A DNA stretch of 64,000 nt from Marinithermus hydrothermalis DSM 14884 (GCF_000195335.1 NC_015387.1:1976001-2040000), one strand, 5' to 3'; numbered from the stretch's first letter, positions 1-8,833 are shown. Program-made: numbers and translations. Notes: generated by a model from the sequence alone, not told the origin.

Positions 1-174
1 GAACCGGCCGGGGAACCCCAGCTGCAGTCGCATCAACCAGGACAACCCCATGCCCACCGCTCCCACAAAGAGCGCGGTGAGCGTGTACTGAATGGCGATC
101 ACCTTGTGGTCCTGGCTGAACACGTACCGCGTCCAGAACCCCCCGCCGTACTGGTGTGCGTTACGCCCTTCCAT
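1..174 (-). CDS. coxA: Cytochrome c oxidase subunit I, N-terminus (partial)
   Basis: Reading leftward from an ATG at 172-174, the first 58 residues start MEGRNAHQYGGGF, followed by a helix beginning near IAIQYTLTALFVG. This fits the N-terminus of haem-copper oxidase subunit I, which carries the haem a and a3/CuB centres and pumps protons in the inner membrane. Those ligands lie beyond the window edge and cannot be checked. The gene follows coxB by 12 bases on the same strand, the usual order. The assignment rests on the short N-terminal match plus the neighbour. Confidence 0.8.
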   Translation of the reverse strand, partial: MEGRNAHQYGGGFWTRYVFSQDHKVIAIQYTLTALFVGAVGMGLSWLMRLQLGFPGRF

Positions 175-186
175 CGCGCCCTCCTC

Positions 187-987
187 CTACGGCCTCGAGC
201 CGGCCAGGGTTGCTTGGCTGCGCAGCCACGCCTCGAATTCCGGAGCTTCCATCACTAGGACTTGGCCGAACATGTTGTAGTGCCCGATCCCGCAGAACTC
301 CGCGCACACCACCTGGTACGTCCCCACGCGCGTGGGTGTGAACCACATCTGCGTCACCATGCCCGGCACCGCGTCCATCTTGACCCGGAACTCCGGGATG
401 TAGAAGCTGTGCAGCACGTCGATCGCGCGCAAGCGCAGCAAGACCGGCTGGCCTACGGGCAGGCGGAGGGGCTGCGCGAAGGCCAGCACGTCGTCCTTCC
501 CCGCGGGGTCCTCCGGGTCCAGCCCGAAGGGGTTGGTCGGGCTGACCCGGTTGATGTCGGTGCGCCCCAGCACCCCGTCCCGGCCAGGGTACCGGTAACT
601 CCAAAGCCATTGCTGCGCCAGCACCTCCACCACCAGCGCGTCCCTTGGCGGGCTGATCACGCGCGCGTAGTACGCCAGCCCCGGCGCGAGCAGCACCACA
701 ATGCCGAGGGCGGTCACCCAGACCAGGGTCCACTCGAGGCGCGGGTTGTCCGCGAGGAAGAAGGCGCGGCGCCCTTCCCGCCGGCGGTACTTGTACACCG
801 CGTACGCAATGAAGAGGTTCACGGCGATGAAGGCGATGCCCGTCACGATAACGGTGACGTTGATCATGGTGTCCAGCGCCCCCCAGTTCGAGGCAAGGGG
901 CGGGAACCACCAGACCCGGGCCAAGGTCAGGAGGACCGCACCGGCCACGATGCCGGCCAAAGCAACGGCGAGCAGCACTCCCTGCAT
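187..987 (-). CDS. coxB: Cytochrome c oxidase subunit II
   Basis: 266 residues. Hydrophobic segments lie at about 5-25, 43-66 and 88-108, followed by a periplasmic cupredoxin domain. The CuA ligands are all visible: H183, then C218, E220, C222, H226 and M229 in the run CAEFCGIGHYNM. Aromatic residues before the domain (QQWLWSYRY, near 125-133) suit electron transfer from CuA to haem a. No cytochrome c domain is fused at the C-terminus. An AAGGACAGG ribosome-binding site precedes the ATG. It sits directly upstream of coxA in a minus-strand operon. Confidence 0.96.
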   Translation of the reverse strand: MQGVLLAVALAGIVAGAVLLTLARVWWFPPLASNWGALDTMINVTVIVTGIAFIAVNLFIAYAVYKYRRREGRRAFFLADNPRLEWTLVWVTALGIVVLLAPGLAYYARVISPPRDALVVEVLAQQWLWSYRYPGRDGVLGRTDINRVSPTNPFGLDPEDPAGKDDVLAFAQPLRLPVGQPVLLRLRAIDVLHSFYIPEFRVKMDAVPGMVTQMWFTPTRVGTYQVVCAEFCGIGHYNMFGQVLVMEAPEFEAWLRSQATLAGSRP

Positions 988-1101
988 ACCCTGTCCTTTC
1001 TCTAATGAGCCTTATCTTTCAGCGTACACGCTTGGCGGGTGTATGTCCAGCGCCCCCCGCCTTCCCCTCCCGAACGGGTATTGTGTAGCATGGGGTACGG
1101 T

Positions 1102-1326
1102 ATGAAGATCGTCGCGCTAAAGAACGGACCCTTCGTGCTCGAGACCGGTGGACGGTACGTGATCCAAAAGGACGGAAAGGAAGAGGTCGTGGAGAAACCG
1201 CGCGTTTCCTTGTGCCGCTGCGGCGCCTCCAAGAACCAGCCCTTCTGCGACGGGGAGCATAAAAAAATCGGGTTCGAGGCCCCAGCGGCGGAGCTCGAGG
1301 TCGGTCCCGTTCCTGTGGAGCGGTAA
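1102..1326 (+). CDS. CDGSH-type iron-sulfur protein
   Basis: 74 residues with one CDGSH (mitoNEET-type) motif: C38, C40, C49 and H53 in CRCGASKNQPFCDGEH, the 3-Cys/1-His set that binds a redox-active [2Fe-2S] cluster. Small bacterial CDGSH proteins are presumed electron-transfer or cluster-transfer proteins; the partner is unknown. Start is uncertain: ATG 1102 has a weak GGGG upstream, while ATG 1090 lies five bases after a TATTGT box (1079-1084) and would be leaderless, adding MGYG. Transcribed away from the cox operon. Confidence 0.85.
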   Translation: MKIVALKNGPFVLETGGRYVIQKDGKEEVVEKPRVSLCRCGASKNQPFCDGEHKKIGFEAPAAELEVGPVPVER

Positions 1327-1342
1327 CGCTTCGCGTGATCCT

Positions 1343-1366
1343 GGCGCGGCCCTTGCGGGCCGCGCC
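1343..1366 (+). terminator. Hairpin after the CDGSH gene
   Basis: Perfect 10-bp stem (GGCGCGGCCC with GGGCCGCGCC) around TTGC, 16 bases after the stop codon. There is no clear T-run, so termination is inferred. Confidence 0.5.
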
Positions 1367-1459
1367 GCGCTGCTTTGACCCGGTCCAAACTTATACCGGG
1401 GCGCCCCTCGCTTCCAGCGCGCGGGGGCGTTTCCCTCATCCATTACAATGACTGGCGTC

Positions 1460-3700
1460 ATGAGCTGGGTTGCGTTCCTCATCCCGTGGGTGCCCCTGCT
1501 GTCCGCCGTGACGCTCGCTTTCGTGAGGGATGAGCGCACCTTCCCCAGGTTAAGCACCGGCCTGACGTTCCTCGCCTTCGCGCTGAACCTCCTCGCGCTG
1601 TTCACCACCGAAGGCGGTACGTACGCCGTCGGGGTGCTGGCGTTTTACACCGATAACCTCGGGCTTCTGCTCTCGGCCTACATCCTTCTCGTCAGCCTCG
1701 TGGTGCACAAGTACTCGGAGAAGTACATGGCGGACGAGGAAGGGTACCGGCGGTTTTACATCCTCCTCGACTTGATGACCGCCTCGCTGGTCCTGCTCGT
1801 GCTCACCGCGAACCTTTTGCTGCTCCTGTTGTGCTGGCACCTGACGGGACTTTTGCTTTACCTCCTCCTGAACCAAAACCACAAGCGAGCCGCCGCGCAA
1901 CGGTACGCCAACCTCGCCTTCTTCACCCAAAGGCTCGCGGACCTTCCCCTGCTCCTCGCGGTTCTCCTTCTCTTCAAGGAGTTCGGGACGCTCAACCTTC
2001 CCGAGATCAGCGCCATCGCGCTCACCTCGAGCGCGCCGGTGTTCCCCACGGTCACGCTGCTGGTCACCCTAAGCGCCATCCTGAAATCCGCCCAGTTCTT
2101 GTTTCACCACTGGATCGTGTACACGATGGAGGGGCCGACCCCGCTATCCGCCCTGATGCACGCGGGCATCGTGAACGCGGGGGCGTTCCTCGTGAACCGG
2201 TTCGCGCCCCTTTACGTGCACGACACCCTCGGGTTAACCGTCGCGTTCATCGTGGGCTCTGTCACGGCGGTGATGGGCTCGGTGCTCATGCTCATGCAAA
2301 GCGACGTCAAGAAGTCCCTGGGCTACTCCACGGTAGGCCAGATGGGGTACATGGTGATGGAGCTCGGGGTGGGCGCCCTAGCGCTGGCGGTCTACCACAT
2401 GATGACCCACGGCATATTCAAGGCCACCCTGTTCCTGTACTCGGGGAACGCGATCCACTCCGCGAGGCGAGACCCGAACCTACCCGAGGACGCGGTCTAC
2501 AGCGCCCTCACCCAAAAGGGGTCGGCCGCGCGGAAGGTTCCCTGGATCGTGTACGGTTTCTTCACCGTAGCCATCCCCCTCCTCATCGTGCTCTTGACGC
2601 ACTATCTCTTCGAGGAAAAAGTCTTGCAGCGCGAAACCTACCTCGTGATCCTCTTCTTCGGGTGGGTGACCGCCGCGCAGGCGCTGGTCAGCGTCTTCAA
2701 GCTGGGCCGGGACCGGCCCGTGCTCACCGCTCTGATCGCGACGCTTTCCCTCCTCGTCGTGATGACGGGGTACGTAGCGATGGGGCGCAGCCTCAAAACC
2801 TTCCTTTACCCCGAGGCCTTCCTCGTGGAGCGTATCTACGAGGCGGCCTTCACCTCCTGGGGGGTCTTTCTTCTAGAGGTCGCCTTCATGGTGCTCGTGA
2901 TCGGGGTGGGGTGGATCTTCATCTACTACGCGAACCGGGAACGCCCCCTACCCTTGTACACACGCCTGTACACGCACTTCTCGCGAGAACTGTACGTGCA
3001 CGACATCTACGAGTGGTTAAAAACCCACGCGCTGCGCCTCGTCGCGGCCTTCTCCCGACCGCATCTCATTGCGGCCAGCGCCCTTTTAGCCCTCGCGCTC
3101 CTTTGGAACCCCGATCCCTCCCTGCTCGCCCCGGCGGTCTTCCTGCCCCTATTCCCCCTCAGCGTGCTGAGCGTCGCGCTGCTGCACAAGCTCGGCGCCA
3201 TCGCGTTTCTCGTCATGCCGGCCGCGGGCGCGCTCCTCCTCCCTTCCACGAGCATCCCGGACTGGGTGCCGCCCCTCGCGGCCCTCACCGCACTCTTCCA
3301 CACGCTGCGCCTCTTCTCCACCCGAACCCTAAGCGCCGCGGCCTCGGAACTCTACGCGGCCCTCCTCCCCCTCGCCTGGCTGAACCCCCACCCCGCCTAC
3401 CTCCTCGCGTTATCCGTACCCCCCTTCCTCTTCAAGCTCCTCGCGCTGCACGTCAAACACACCTTCCTCACCGAGGACCTCTCGTACGTCAAAGGACTCA
3501 TCGCCCAAGCCCCCGGAGTTTCAGGCGCGTTCCTGGCGCTCTCCTTCCTAGCTTACACCCTGCCCATCCAACCCCTCCTCGCACAACCGAACCCCACCAA
3601 CCTCGCCCTCCTGAGCGTTAGCTGGTTCCTGCTCGCCTTAGGCCTCCTCGCGCACACCGGGAAGATCCTATGGGGGCAGCCCAGGGAGGATATCGCGTGA
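1460..3700 (+). CDS. dabB: DabB: NuoL-like membrane subunit of an inorganic-carbon transporter
   Basis: About 746 residues, nearly all hydrophobic helices, of the proton-conducting NuoL/MrpA/NDH-1 family. The core includes ESTPLSALMHAG-type sequence (EGPTPLSALMHAGIVNAG) and a charged KSLGYST helix. There is no complex I gene nearby. Instead the stop codon overlaps the start of a DUF2309 gene (TGATG at 3698-3702), which identifies the DabB/DabA pair that couples cation flux to CO2/bicarbonate capture. ATG 1448 is an alternative start, but it overlaps a TACAAT -10-like box at 1444-1449, so 1460 is preferred. No Shine-Dalgarno sequence is seen at either. Confidence 0.88.
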   Translation: MSWVAFLIPWVPLLSAVTLAFVRDERTFPRLSTGLTFLAFALNLLALFTTEGGTYAVGVLAFYTDNLGLLLSAYILLVSLVVHKYSEKYMADEEGYRRFYILLDLMTASLVLLVLTANLLLLLLCWHLTGLLLYLLLNQNHKRAAAQRYANLAFFTQRLADLPLLLAVLLLFKEFGTLNLPEISAIALTSSAPVFPTVTLLVTLSAILKSAQFLFHHWIVYTMEGPTPLSALMHAGIVNAGAFLVNRFAPLYVHDTLGLTVAFIVGSVTAVMGSVLMLMQSDVKKSLGYSTVGQMGYMVMELGVGALALAVYHMMTHGIFKATLFLYSGNAIHSARRDPNLPEDAVYSALTQKGSAARKVPWIVYGFFTVAIPLLIVLLTHYLFEEKVLQRETYLVILFFGWVTAAQALVSVFKLGRDRPVLTALIATLSLLVVMTGYVAMGRSLKTFLYPEAFLVERIYEAAFTSWGVFLLEVAFMVLVIGVGWIFIYYANRERPLPLYTRLYTHFSRELYVHDIYEWLKTHALRLVAAFSRPHLIAASALLALALLWNPDPSLLAPAVFLPLFPLSVLSVALLHKLGAIAFLVMPAAGALLLPSTSIPDWVPPLAALTALFHTLRLFSTRTLSAAASELYAALLPLAWLNPHPAYLLALSVPPFLFKLLALHVKHTFLTEDLSYVKGLIAQAPGVSGAFLALSFLAYTLPIQPLLAQPNPTNLALLSVSWFLLALGLLAHTGKILWGQPREDIA

Positions 3701-6700
3701 TGCAGCTAGGCAGAAAACTCTGGATACGGTCCCTCGTTCACGTCGCCGCCGAGGCCGTACCGTTCTTCTGGCCCATGCGCATCTTCGTGCACCACAACCC
3801 CTTGCACGAGCTCGAGGAACTGCCCTTTGAAGAGGCCGTGAAGGTCGGGGAGCGCCTTTTCGGCGGGAAGGGGTACCTCCGCCGAGCGCAGGCCCTTAAG
3901 CTCCTTCGAAACGGCCCCCTCAAGGAGCGCCACCTAAAAACGAAGGTGCGCGCGCTCGCGCAACGAATCCACCCCAGGCCGGCGGGAATCGACGTCGAGG
4001 CGCTCCTCTACACGCTCCTCACCTCGGAGCGACGCCCCTGGCAAAACCGGGTCCGGCCGGACCTGCCCCCCGAGGCCGTGCGTACCCTCGCGCAGGCCCT
4101 GCAAGAAGATCCTAAAGCAGCCTGCGACGCCTTCCTCCGCTCGATCGGGGAAGACCTCACCCTTTATGAAGCCATCGATCAAGTGACGGGCGCTGCCCTC
4201 GGGGAACTCATCGACGACCTCGTCGTCAAGGGCGTCATGGACTTCCTGGACGAGGGGCAGGCCGCCATCAGCATGCCCCACCGGGAGCAAGGCCTGTTCC
4301 AGGCCTGGAAGGCGCTCGCCCGGCACAACCTCCGCTTCCGCCTCAAGATAGGCCCGCACTTCCGCGCGCTCGTTCAGCGGTTCTCGAGCCCGGAAGAAGC
4401 CATCGAGTACGTCCTCACCACCCTCAAGATCCCCGAAGCGCTCTGGGAAAACTACATCCGCAGGGAACTCACCCGGCTCAAGGGCATCGTCGGTTTCATC
4501 CGGTGGCGGCAAGCGAACCGGGACTACTACTGGCAGCGCAGGTTCCCCGCCGACATCGTGGACTACACCGCCATCCGGCTCCTCATCTCCCTCGCCGTCC
4601 TGCAGTCGCGCACCCGACGCCTCCCCTTCCGTACGGACTACGCGGCCTTCACCGCCTTTGTGCGCCACGCCCCGGAACAAACCTACCTCCGACGCGAGTA
4701 CTTCACGGGCCGCGCCGCCCTTCCCTACGCCGAAACGCTGCCCCCGCACTTTAACCGCCCCCACCCCTTCGTCCAGACGTACACCCAGCAAAAAGCCGCG
4801 TGGGAGGCCAAGGTCTTCCTAACCTTCCTCGCCGACTGGCTCGAGGCGGCCCACCTGTCCTTAAACGCCCTTTCCCCCGAAACGATCCTGGACCTGCACG
4901 CGCTCTACACGCGGGTCACGGAGGAAGAAGGGAAGGTGTGGCTCGAGGCCCTCGAGGACAGCCTGCTCGAGGACCTGCTCTCCCAGATCCGCCTCGAGGC
5001 GCGTCCTGAGCCCGCCTCCCCCAAGGCGCAGGTGTTGTTCTGCATCGACGTGCGGTCCGAGCGGTACCGGCGGAACCTGGAGCGCCTCGGACGCTACGAG
5101 ACCTTCGGGGTGGCTGGGTTTTTCGGCGTGCCTATGGCGTTTGTGGAGCTGCACAAGGGGCACGAGGAGTTCCTCTGCCCGGCCTTGATCCGCCCGCGGA
5201 ACGTGGTGCTCGACATGCCGCAAAGGCGCGAACCGCGGCGGGAAAACCTCTTCAAGCGCGTCCTGCACGACCTGAAGGAGAACATCCTCACCCCCTTCAT
5301 CACGGTCGAGGCCCTGGGGTTCCTGTTCGGCCTGGACTTCGTGGGCAAGACCTTCCTGCCGGTGGGGTACACGCGGGCACGGGAAGCGTTCCTGGACGCG
5401 CGGGTGCACACGAAGCCGTTGCTGGACCGGCTGGCCCCCGAGGAGATCGAAGAGGTCACGCGCACGCTCTACGGGGAGGTGGTGCGGACCGCGCTCGAGA
5501 AGGAGCTCGGCCTGCGGAACGTGAGCTCCGCGCAGCTGCACGCCCTGTTTGAGGACGCGGTCGCCAACCGCGAGCGCTCGGACGTGCTGAGCGCCTTGGG
5601 CGTTCCCGAGGCGGCGCACCCCGCGTTGCTGCGCACGCTCAGGGAGACGTACCGGGTCGAGCGGGGGTACGTGGAGCTCGTGAAGGAGAAGCTGCGCGGG
5701 ATCGGGTTCTCCCGGGAGGAGCAGGCCGCCCTCGTGGCGAACACCTTGCGGTCCATCGGCCTCACGCAAGGGTTCGCTCCCCTCGTGCTCGTGCTGGGGC
5801 ACGGCAGTCGCTCCGAGAACAACCCGTACGAATCCGCGCTGGACTGCGGCGCCTGCGGGGGTGCCGCGGGCACGCACAACGCGCGGGTCTTCTGCTTCAT
5901 GGCAAACCACCCCAAGGTCCGGGAGCTCCTAAAGCAAAAGCACGGGATCTCCATTCCCGAAACGACCCACTTCGTGCCCGGCCTGCACAACACGACCACC
6001 GACGCGGTGCAGCTTTACGACCTCGAGTACCTGCCCTCCAAGCTGTTGCCCGTGCTCGAGGGAGTGCGGGCGGACCTCGAGGCCGCGACCCTCCACACCG
6101 CGCAGGAGCGGGCCCTCGAGCTTGGCGTGAAGCCTGAGTACGCCGAGGTGTTGGAGCACGCTTACGACTGGTCTCAGGTACGGCCCGAGTGGGGGCTTTC
6201 GGGTAATTACGCGTTCGTGATCGGCCGGCGGGAGGTCACGCGAGCGCTTGACCTTAAAGGCAAGGTGTTCCTGCACTCCTACGATTACCGGGTGGACCCT
6301 AAAGGGCGGCTTCTCGAGAACATCCTCTCCGGTCCGTTGATCGTGGGGCACTGGATTAATATGGAGCACTACTTCTCCACCACGGACAACGAGGCGTACG
6401 GGAGTGGGAGTAAGGTGTACCACAACGTCGCGGGGCGGATCGGGGTGATGACGGGGAACGTGAGCGACCTTCGGACGGGCTTGCCCGCTCAGACCGTTCT
6501 GAAGCAAGGCGAGCCCTTCCACCTTCCCGTCCGGCTGATCGTGCTGCTCGAGGCGCCCTTCGCGTTCGCGAGAACCGCGATCGAGCGGGTGCACAAGGTT
6601 CGAGAGCTCATGCACAAGGGATGGCTGAACATGGTGGTCCTGGATCCGGAGGAGCGGGTGGTGCGTCGGTTCATGCAGGGCGCGTGGCGGGTGTTCGGTA

Positions 6701-6723
6701 GCGTGGAGGAGGTGCAACGATGA
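3700..6723 (+). CDS. dabA: DabA: DUF2309 zinc protein of the inorganic-carbon transporter
   Basis: 1007 residues, UPF0753/DUF2309. The zinc site of this beta-carbonic-anhydrase-like family is visible: C448 and D450 (VLFCIDVRSER) and H701 and C716 (LGHGSRSENN then LDCGAC). The H-to-C spacing of 15 is as in characterised DabA. The protein is soluble and is thought to sit on DabB at the cytoplasmic face, hydrating CO2 in one direction. The start at 3700 is set by AGGGAGGA at 3683-3690 and by overlap with the dabB stop, which implies translational coupling. The stop overlaps the next start (ATGA). Confidence 0.93.
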   Translation: MQLGRKLWIRSLVHVAAEAVPFFWPMRIFVHHNPLHELEELPFEEAVKVGERLFGGKGYLRRAQALKLLRNGPLKERHLKTKVRALAQRIHPRPAGIDVEALLYTLLTSERRPWQNRVRPDLPPEAVRTLAQALQEDPKAACDAFLRSIGEDLTLYEAIDQVTGAALGELIDDLVVKGVMDFLDEGQAAISMPHREQGLFQAWKALARHNLRFRLKIGPHFRALVQRFSSPEEAIEYVLTTLKIPEALWENYIRRELTRLKGIVGFIRWRQANRDYYWQRRFPADIVDYTAIRLLISLAVLQSRTRRLPFRTDYAAFTAFVRHAPEQTYLRREYFTGRAALPYAETLPPHFNRPHPFVQTYTQQKAAWEAKVFLTFLADWLEAAHLSLNALSPETILDLHALYTRVTEEEGKVWLEALEDSLLEDLLSQIRLEARPEPASPKAQVLFCIDVRSERYRRNLERLGRYETFGVAGFFGVPMAFVELHKGHEEFLCPALIRPRNVVLDMPQRREPRRENLFKRVLHDLKENILTPFITVEALGFLFGLDFVGKTFLPVGYTRAREAFLDARVHTKPLLDRLAPEEIEEVTRTLYGEVVRTALEKELGLRNVSSAQLHALFEDAVANRERSDVLSALGVPEAAHPALLRTLRETYRVERGYVELVKEKLRGIGFSREEQAALVANTLRSIGLTQGFAPLVLVLGHGSRSENNPYESALDCGACGGAAGTHNARVFCFMANHPKVRELLKQKHGISIPETTHFVPGLHNTTTDAVQLYDLEYLPSKLLPVLEGVRADLEAATLHTAQERALELGVKPEYAEVLEHAYDWSQVRPEWGLSGNYAFVIGRREVTRALDLKGKVFLHSYDYRVDPKGRLLENILSGPLIVGHWINMEHYFSTTDNEAYGSGSKVYHNVAGRIGVMTGNVSDLRTGLPAQTVLKQGEPFHLPVRLIVLLEAPFAFARTAIERVHKVRELMHKGWLNMVVLDPEERVVRRFMQGAWRVFGSVEEVQR

Positions 6724-7046
6724 AAGGCCTAACGCTCTACCCCATGAAGAAAGTGGAGATCATCGTGCGGGGGGAGGACTTGAGCTTCGTGCTGGATCTC
6801 CTCGAGCGGGCGAACGTGAGTGGTTACACCATCGTACATAACCTCTCGGGCAAAGGCAGTCATGGGTTTCACGAGGGCCACCTCCTCTTTAACGAGGAGG
6901 ACACGCTGGCGATGGTGGTCTCGGTGATGCCCGAGGAGAAAGCGCGTTCTATCCTGGAGGGGTTCGCACCCTTCTTGAACAAGCACTCCGGGGTGGTGTT
7001 CGTCTCGGACACGATGGTGAGCCGGATTGAAAAGTTCAAGCGGTAA
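6720..7046 (+). CDS. PII-like regulator of the DabAB transporter
   Basis: 108 residues. The core starts KKVEIIVRGEDLSFVLDLLE and ends in a short beta strand before a basic C-terminus, a PII/CutA-like ferredoxin fold with a short T-loop. PII-like proteins next to DUF2309/NuoL pairs are thought to sense bicarbonate or nucleotides and gate the transporter. The classical uridylylated tyrosine loop is not evident. A strong GGAGGAGG (6705-6712) lies seven bases before the ATG, which overlaps the dabA stop. MKKVEI at 6744 is a weaker alternative start. Confidence 0.8.
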   Translation: MKGLTLYPMKKVEIIVRGEDLSFVLDLLERANVSGYTIVHNLSGKGSHGFHEGHLLFNEEDTLAMVVSVMPEEKARSILEGFAPFLNKHSGVVFVSDTMVSRIEKFKR

Positions 7047-7061
7047 GGCGGCCGGCCGCCT
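7046..7061 (+). terminator. GC-rich palindrome after the dab operon
   Basis: A perfect 16-base palindrome (AGGCGGCC then GGCCGCCT) begins at the last base of the PII-like stop codon. It could end the dab transcript, but no T-run follows. Confidence 0.35.
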
Positions 7062-7096
7062 GCATGCCCTACGGAGCGCGTGCGTTCCCGCGCGGG

Positions 7097-7282
7097 TCAG
7101 GCTTCTTCCGTCGCGTCTTCCGGCTGCCTTTTGTGTTGAGCATGCACGTCGGTGACCCCGGCGAAGTTCGCGAGTTCCGGCCCGGCCTCTACGGTCTCCC
7201 CGCGCACGGCCTGGGCTAATTCGGTACGCTGCCTCACCGCCTCGACGAGCCCCTCGAGGCTCTTCCGGGCTCGCTCGTGCAC
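7097..7282 (-). CDS. Small hypothetical protein
   Basis: 61 residues from a GTG at 7280-7282, with AAGGA about ten bases upstream next to a run of nine G (minus strand). Sequence begins MHERARKSLEGLVEAVRQR and is charged, probably helical in its first third. No family recognised. It is convergent with the dab operon. Composition is coding-like but the ORF is short, so it may be chance. Confidence 0.3.
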   Translation of the reverse strand: MHERARKSLEGLVEAVRQRTELAQAVRGETVEAGPELANFAGVTDVHAQHKRQPEDATEEA

Positions 7283-7344
7283 GTCGGCCCTATCCTTCCC
7301 CCCCCCTTCCCTCCTTGACCGGCCTCACTTTCTTTGCGATCCCC

Positions 7345-7662
7345 TCACCACGACCACGCCGCGGGCCCGCGAACGCAGCGGGCTACAACGCAGGCCTCCG
7401 CGCGCAGGACCGCAACCTGGAGGAAGACGACCGTGACGATCTTGTTGTCGGTGCAGGTGGGAGCCTCCTGGGTTTCCGGAGGGGATTGGAGGGGTTCGGA
7501 GTAGATCATGGAGGCCTGCGCGCCCTGCTGCACCCCGTTTGGGGTGAGCAAGCGGCGCACCGTGTGGATGAGGGCGGTGTGGATGCTGTCGGGGTGGACC
7601 GTGCACTTGACACGGCGGGTTTCGACAGCGATGTCCACAGGAGGGATCTGGTCCGATCCCAA
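7345..7662 (-). CDS. Hypothetical protein, doubtful
   Basis: 105 residues from a TTG at 7660-7662. A TATAAT box (7684-7689, minus) lies about 20 bases upstream; no ribosome-binding site is seen. The first 50 residues (VETRRVKCTVHPDSIHTALI and on) look more protein-like than the opposite strand, while the C-terminus is low in helix formers and Cys-containing. No family recognised; it could be a decayed gene. Confidence 0.25.
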   Translation of the reverse strand: MGSDQIPPVDIAVETRRVKCTVHPDSIHTALIHTVRRLLTPNGVQQGAQASMIYSEPLQSPPETQEAPTCTDNKIVTVVFLQVAVLRAEACVVARCVRGPAAWSW

Positions 7663-7707
7663 GACTTTTAGTTATAAAACTAAATTATAGAAGCTAGTAT
7701 ACACTTC

Positions 7708-7824
7708 ATGGCTACCATCCCAATATCCATCCTTACCAAGGTCATGTGCGCTTGGTATACGCATTCCCTCCTCCCCCAGCGATACACTAAGAAGAGCAGC
7801 CTCCACAAACAGGAGGCTGCCTAA
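7708..7824 (+). CDS. Possible leaderless 38-residue peptide
   Basis: ATG at 7708 lies seven bases after a TAGTAT box (7695-7700), the spacing seen at leaderless genes elsewhere in this window. The frame stays open for 38 codons (MATIPISILTKVMCAW at the start) to TAA. Its last codons overlap the hairpin that ends the ccm operon. The surrounding DNA is AT-rich for this genome and also holds a 7-bp inverted repeat (7734-7740 and 7751-7757). No family recognised. Confidence 0.2.
   Translation: MATIPISILTKVMCAWYTHSLLPQRYTKKSSLHKQEAA
7796..7820 (-). terminator. Terminator of the ccm operon
   Basis: Nine-bp stem (GCAGCCTCC with GGAGGCTGC) and a seven-base loop, followed on the minus strand by TCTTCTT. 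It lies 18 bases after the last ccm stop codon. Confidence 0.65.
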
Positions 7825-7837
7825 GCCTACCTTGACC

Positions 7838-8833
7838 TCAGAGGTTCTTTAGATACTCGAGCAGGGCCTCAAGGCGTTCCTCATCCAAGGGGATCGCAGG
7901 CATGGCTCCCATTCCTTGAGTAATGATCCCGCGCACCGCATCGGAAACCTCCACCACAGGGTTGCCTTTGAGGCGGGGTCCCGTACCTCCCTGACCGTCC
8001 GCACCGTGGCACGCGGCGCAGCTTACAGCGTAGACCCGCTGACCTAGGGGCGCATCCGCCAAGGAGCGGGCCTTTTCAATGAGCGGCGCCACCTGGTTCG
8101 CATCCCCGGCGTCCAGCGCCAGGTACCGTTCCCACGCCTGGACCGCCTCCTTCATCTGCGCTAGCTGGTAGTAGGCGCTCCCCAGAAAAAGCCATCCCTC
8201 CGGTTCGTTCGGATCAAGTTGTGTAGCCAGGACCAGAACGTTCGCCGCCAGGTCGAAGCGGCCGGAAATGAACAGGAGCTTGCCCATGCGCTCCAACGCT
8301 CTGGGCTCCCGGGGATTAAGGCGCAACACGGCGGCGTACCCTTCCGCCGCACGGGTGAAGTCCCCAACCTCCCAGGCAAAATCCGCGTAGCGGAGCCATG
8401 ACTGTGCGGTGTTGGCTGATTCCGCTTCTTGCCGCAACTCCTGAAGGCGCAACGCGTCCTCCACCCGAATCGCTGTCGTGACCGTCTCGCCGGGAAGGCG
8501 CGGCAGGGTGTACCGCCACAACACCGCTCCCACAACCACTACACCGAGCACGGCTAGCCCGTACACCCAGGCGGCAGGACGCCGTGTCGTGGAAGGCGCG
8601 GGCGCAAACTCCTGTAGGGTCCGTTCGAGATGCGCAATGCGCGCCAACAAACGCCGACGCTCCGCTCCCACAAGCTCACGCGCTTCGTTTTTGAGTAGGT
8701 TCAGCTCCTCGCGCAGCTCCTCCGGGCGAGGGTCCTCGGGAAAGGGTTCAGAACGCCCCCGAACCGGGGCCAGCATGTACACGCCCCCCGCAAGAACCAG
8801 GATCGCTAGCAGAATCCACGCACCAACCGTCAT
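7838..8833 (-). CDS. CcmI-like TPR protein fused to a cytochrome c domain
   Basis: 331 residues. Membrane helices lie at about 5-21 and 88-106 with a charged helical stretch between (about 37-75), the CcmI layout. TPR-like repeats occupy about 140-245. From about 262 a class I cytochrome c domain follows: haem motif CAACH at 272-276 and a likely axial Met at 311 (or 308). In cytochrome c maturation the CcmI TPR holds apocytochrome for the haem lyase CcmF/H on the outer face of the membrane. It is last in the ccmF-G-H operon and overlaps ccmH by four bases. The covalent cytochrome is unusual. Confidence 0.85.
   Translation of the reverse strand: MTVGAWILLAILVLAGGVYMLAPVRGRSEPFPEDPRPEELREELNLLKNEARELVGAERRRLLARIAHLERTLQEFAPAPSTTRRPAAWVYGLAVLGVVVVGAVLWRYTLPRLPGETVTTAIRVEDALRLQELRQEAESANTAQSWLRYADFAWEVGDFTRAAEGYAAVLRLNPREPRALERMGKLLFISGRFDLAANVLVLATQLDPNEPEGWLFLGSAYYQLAQMKEAVQAWERYLALDAGDANQVAPLIEKARSLADAPLGQRVYAVSCAACHGADGQGGTGPRLKGNPVVEVSDAVRGIITQGMGAMPAIPLDEERLEALLEYLKNL

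Noticed and set aside
1375..1396. Promoter for dabB from TTGACC and TTATAC
   Set aside because: The spacing of about ten bases is too short for the main sigma factor.
1831..3621. A 596-codon frame overlapping dabB in another frame
   Set aside because: Translation is Arg/Pro/His-rich and dabB shows a consistent membrane-protein pattern throughout.
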